A stretch of 64,000 bases of DNA from Nymphaea colorata. Its lineage: Eukaryota; Streptophyta; Magnoliopsida; Nymphaeales; Nymphaeaceae. The position numbers were made by a program, and so were the translations under genes. Every line of letters begins with the position of its first letter. The stretch's first letter is position 1. The notes beneath the pieces were generated by a model, which ran no database searches, had not been told where the DNA came from, and saw nothing but the letters and a program-made list of their open reading frames with translations. The stretch spans positions 10,690,417 to 10,754,416 of the forward strand of contig NC_045149.1 in assembly GCF_008831285.2 (NCBI RefSeq), in the 5' to 3' direction. This document shows, one piece after another, positions 61,355 to 64,000 of the stretch.

Positions 61355-64000
61355 ATGGCTGATCGGGAAGCAAGGATGGAAGGTGTTCACATTCAAGGCG
61401 ATTCAGTTGGATCTGATATTTCTCAAGTGATGCCAAATCCCTTCTACATTCACCATTCTGATAATCTTGGGAATGTGCTTGTGTTTCAACCTCTTCATGA
61501 AGAAAATTATGGTTTCGTGAAGAAAATTATGGTTTCATGAAGAAAATTATGGTGCATGAGGTAAAGCCATGATGTTCATCTATTGTTCAAGATGTGAAAA
61601 CTTGTAATATGCCAGTCACGTTTCCAAATGGTCAAAATATTTTAGTTACTAATGTTGGAAAAGTTGCTCTACCTTCATTTCAAGTTGATTATATATTGAG
61701 TATTTCTTCATCCAAAGTGAATCTACTTTCCGTTAGTGAGCTCACTAAGTCCATGAACTGCTCAATTACTTTCTTTTCTAACCATTGTGTCGTGCGAGGA
61801 CAATAATTGGACAGGGTGATGTAAGAGGTGGACCTTATGTACTTCGACAAGCACCATGCACATGTGAGCCAACCTGTCTTCTCGTCTCCCCTCATGAACT
61901 TTCGCATAGGCACCTTGGACATCTTTCATCTTCTCATTTGAAATTAGTTAATGATGATTTTAAATTAGAGTTTGAGTTGAATAAAGATTATCTATGTGAC
62001 TCTTATCATCATGCTAAGCAAACCCATTTAAAATTTGATTTAAGTGAACTCTCTACACTTACGATCTTTTGATTTAATACACTATCATATATGAGGGCCG
62101 TACGCCCAAACTACTTTTTCTGGTTCATATTATTTCTTAAGCACTGTAGATGATTTTTGTCGTGCAACTTAGATATTGCTTTTGAAACATCAATTTGAAA
62201 CATTGCATCTTATTAAAAAAAAATTCCCTTAATTAAAAATCAATTTGGTTGGGGGATCAAAGTCTTGCGATCTAACAATGGATCTGATTTTTTTTTTCAA
62301 GAAATGAAAAACTGTCTACATGAACAAGGCACCACCTACCAACATAGTTGTATAGCAACACCACAACAAAATGGTGTACTGGAGCGCAAACATAGACAAT
62401 TACTTGAAATAGCTAGAACTCTCCGTTTTTGAGTCTAATTTACTGCAACTTATTTAGTTAATCATATTCCATCACCAAATATTAATGGAGAAACTCCTTT
62501 TGAAAGACTCTTTAGAGAAAAAACCGTCTATCAAGCATCTCTGAGTTTTTGGCTCTTTGTGTCATACCACGATAGAAACCAAAATAAAGTTAAATTTCAA
62601 TCTAGAGCTCGCAAGTGCATTTTTACTGAACATCCGATTGGGCAAAAAAGCTTACAAGGTTTACGATTTGGAAACCAAAAGAATTTTTTCTACTAGTGAC
62701 GTCATCTTCTATGAAGAAATTTTTCCTTTTCAAAACGAAAAAATGGAAGATGATACAAAGATTGTTTTACCTATGCCATATAATCAAGAGGAAGAAGGCT
62801 ATAGTCCAAATCAAAAAATGAGCCCAAGGTCTGATCCAAACTCTCAGCTGGATCCATGACAAACAGATCTAGAACACATCAATTTGAATGGACTAGGGTC
62901 TGATCCAAACTCTCCATTGTATCCATGTCAAACAGATATAGAACACATCAATTTGGATGACTCAAGTTCTGAACCAAACTCTCCGTTGGATCCATGTCAA
63001 ACAGATCTAGAACACATCAATTTGGATGAGCAACAAGGACCTAATCCAACGATAGCTGAAGTCATTAGAAAATCTACACAGATTAGGAAACCCACAACTT
63101 GGTTCTCTTCCAACAATGTCTCCTCACCCAGACATGTCTCCTCACCCAGACACAAAAAGGGCACACAATATTCACTTTCAAAGTTTATATCTTCTAACAT
63201 TTTCCTAATGATCATAAGGCATTTCTCACTTCTTTAGTTGCTAAGAATGAACCAGAAAATTTTGACAAATCACTCAAACACAAGGAATAGTGAGATGCCA
63301 TGGATGCAGAAATAGGTGCTCTACAAGAAAATTAGACTTGGACAGCAACTACTCTTTCAAAAGGGATGATGAAGCTTATCGGATGTAAATGGGTATAAAA
63401 AATGAAGTATGGATCAGATGGATCCATAGAACTATACAAGGCCATATTAGTGGCCAAGGATTATTCTCAACGGGAGGGTCTCGATTATAATGGGATGCTA
63501 GTCATGAAAATGGTAACAGTTGGAGCCCTCTTTGCAACTGCAACTAACAATGACTGGATTTTGTGTCAAGTGGATGTAAATAATATTTTCTTGCACGATT
63601 ACCTATAAGAAGTGTATATATAGGTACTTATGGGATATTACCAAACAAGGGGAAAAACAAGTATGTAAGCTTCTCAAATCACTTCATGATCTGAAACAAT
63701 ATGCAAGAAATTGGTTTCACAAACTTTCAATGGCTCTTGAAGAATTTGGATTTCCCAATCCAAGGTGGACCATTCTTTATTCACATTAAGCGTGGAAATA
63801 TATTCCTTGTTGTCTAAGTATACTTTGATGACTTGATAATTGCAGAATGCAGATGACACTCTCACAAAGTTTGAGTCCTTCCTTTGCCAAAAAATTTCAC
63901 ATGAAGGATCTAGGCTAACAGTTCTTTTTGAGAATTGAAATTCTTCGCTCGTCAAAAGGTATATAGTTGTCACAACAAAAATATGTGTTGGATATTATTT
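61355..64000 (+). pseudogene. Copia C gag-pol remnant, partial
   Basis: Begins MADREARMEG with the gag motif NPFYIHHSDNLGNVLV. Then an internal deletion: gag C-terminus, zinc knuckle and the protease DSG motif are missing, and the frame resumes at the protease tail (VTFPNGQNILV, NLLSVSELTKSMNCSITFF, 61617-61780). Pre-integrase HRHLGHLSS near 61905; integrase tail with TPQQNGVLERKHRQLLEIARTLR near 62350-62430; linker with three 69-bp repeats; reverse transcriptase from 63295 ([35 protein letters not shown]). Many stops and frameshifts. It continues past the window end. Confidence 0.82.
62830..63036 (+). repeat. Three in-frame 69-bp repeats in the Copia C linker
   Basis: Units start at 62830, 62899 and 62968, each coding 23 residues of the type PNSPLDPCQTDLEHINLD. 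Unit 1 has TGA in place of the Cys codon. They lie between integrase and reverse transcriptase, a region of low constraint. Confidence 0.9.

Larger units (their letters stand above)
60923..64000 (+). mobile_element. Copia retrotransposon C, left part; runs off the window
   Basis: Probable 5' LTR 60923-61326 (TGTTAAAG ... AGTAACA), primer-binding site TGGTACCAGAGC at 61327-61338 (one mismatch to the usual TGGTATCAGAGC), gag start at 61355, pol remnants to the end of the window. The right LTR is not in the window, so the left LTR border is estimated from the TG...CA rule only. Confidence 0.75.

Overview
This window reads as nuclear DNA of a flowering plant. It is AT-rich and intron-era in style, full of (TA)n tracts, MITEs, hAT, CACTA-like, LINE, Gypsy and Copia remnants. 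Its few non-transposon genes encode plant-specific proteins: kiwellin (a secreted Cys-rich ripening/defence protein) and a NATA1/tyramine-transferase-like GNAT. Nothing visible fixes the species.

Layout. 1-3158: right part of a hAT (TTF-type) transposon with a broken transposase, ending in a clean terminal inverted repeat that abuts the promoter of a kiwellin copy. 3159-6290: kiwellin copy 1 (pseudogene) and its duplicated 3' flank. 6291-21000: gene-poor DNA with a fold-back element, hAT-like ends, a stretch of degenerate ATCCGA-type repeats that brackets a gene-like fragment with splice signals, and microsatellites. 21053-22370: a hAT MITE and a small palindromic-ended MITE. 23640-24755: kiwellin copy 2, the only intact copy, with TATA box, short uORF, signal peptide, 14 mature cysteines and poly(A) signal. 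26640-32383: kiwellin copy 3, split in its signal peptide by a 3.76 kb insertion and further frameshifted. 34593-34890: MITE. 35833-39963: an old, internally deleted Copia element with LTRs and a 5-bp target duplication, whose right LTR end is part of a ~565 bp inverted repeat (39885-40450). 42451-43128: an intact single-exon GNAT gene. 46521-46676: Tourist-like MITE. 47020-54170: decayed Gypsy element on the minus strand, split by a young full-length Copia (47928-53261, minus strand, 287-bp LTRs differing at 6 sites). 54920-59697: decayed LINE carrying two later insertions, a GC/purine-rich hAT MITE with perfect 8-bp target duplication and a CACTA-like MITE. 60040-60640: tail of a second LINE. 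60923-64000: left part of a third Copia, running off the window.

How it works together. The only genes likely to make functional protein are kiwellin copy 2 and the GNAT. The kiwellin locus is a local tandem array: promoter, coding and 3'-flank homology is shared by all three copies, and two of them were lost by different routes (nonsense/start loss next to a hAT insertion; large insertion plus frameshifts). The rest is a layered record of transposition, and the order of events can be read from the nesting. I did not find evidence for an unknown enzymatic or defence system; the most unusual items are structural (the inverted LTR palindrome, the polypurine hAT MITE, the repeat-bracketed gene fragment).
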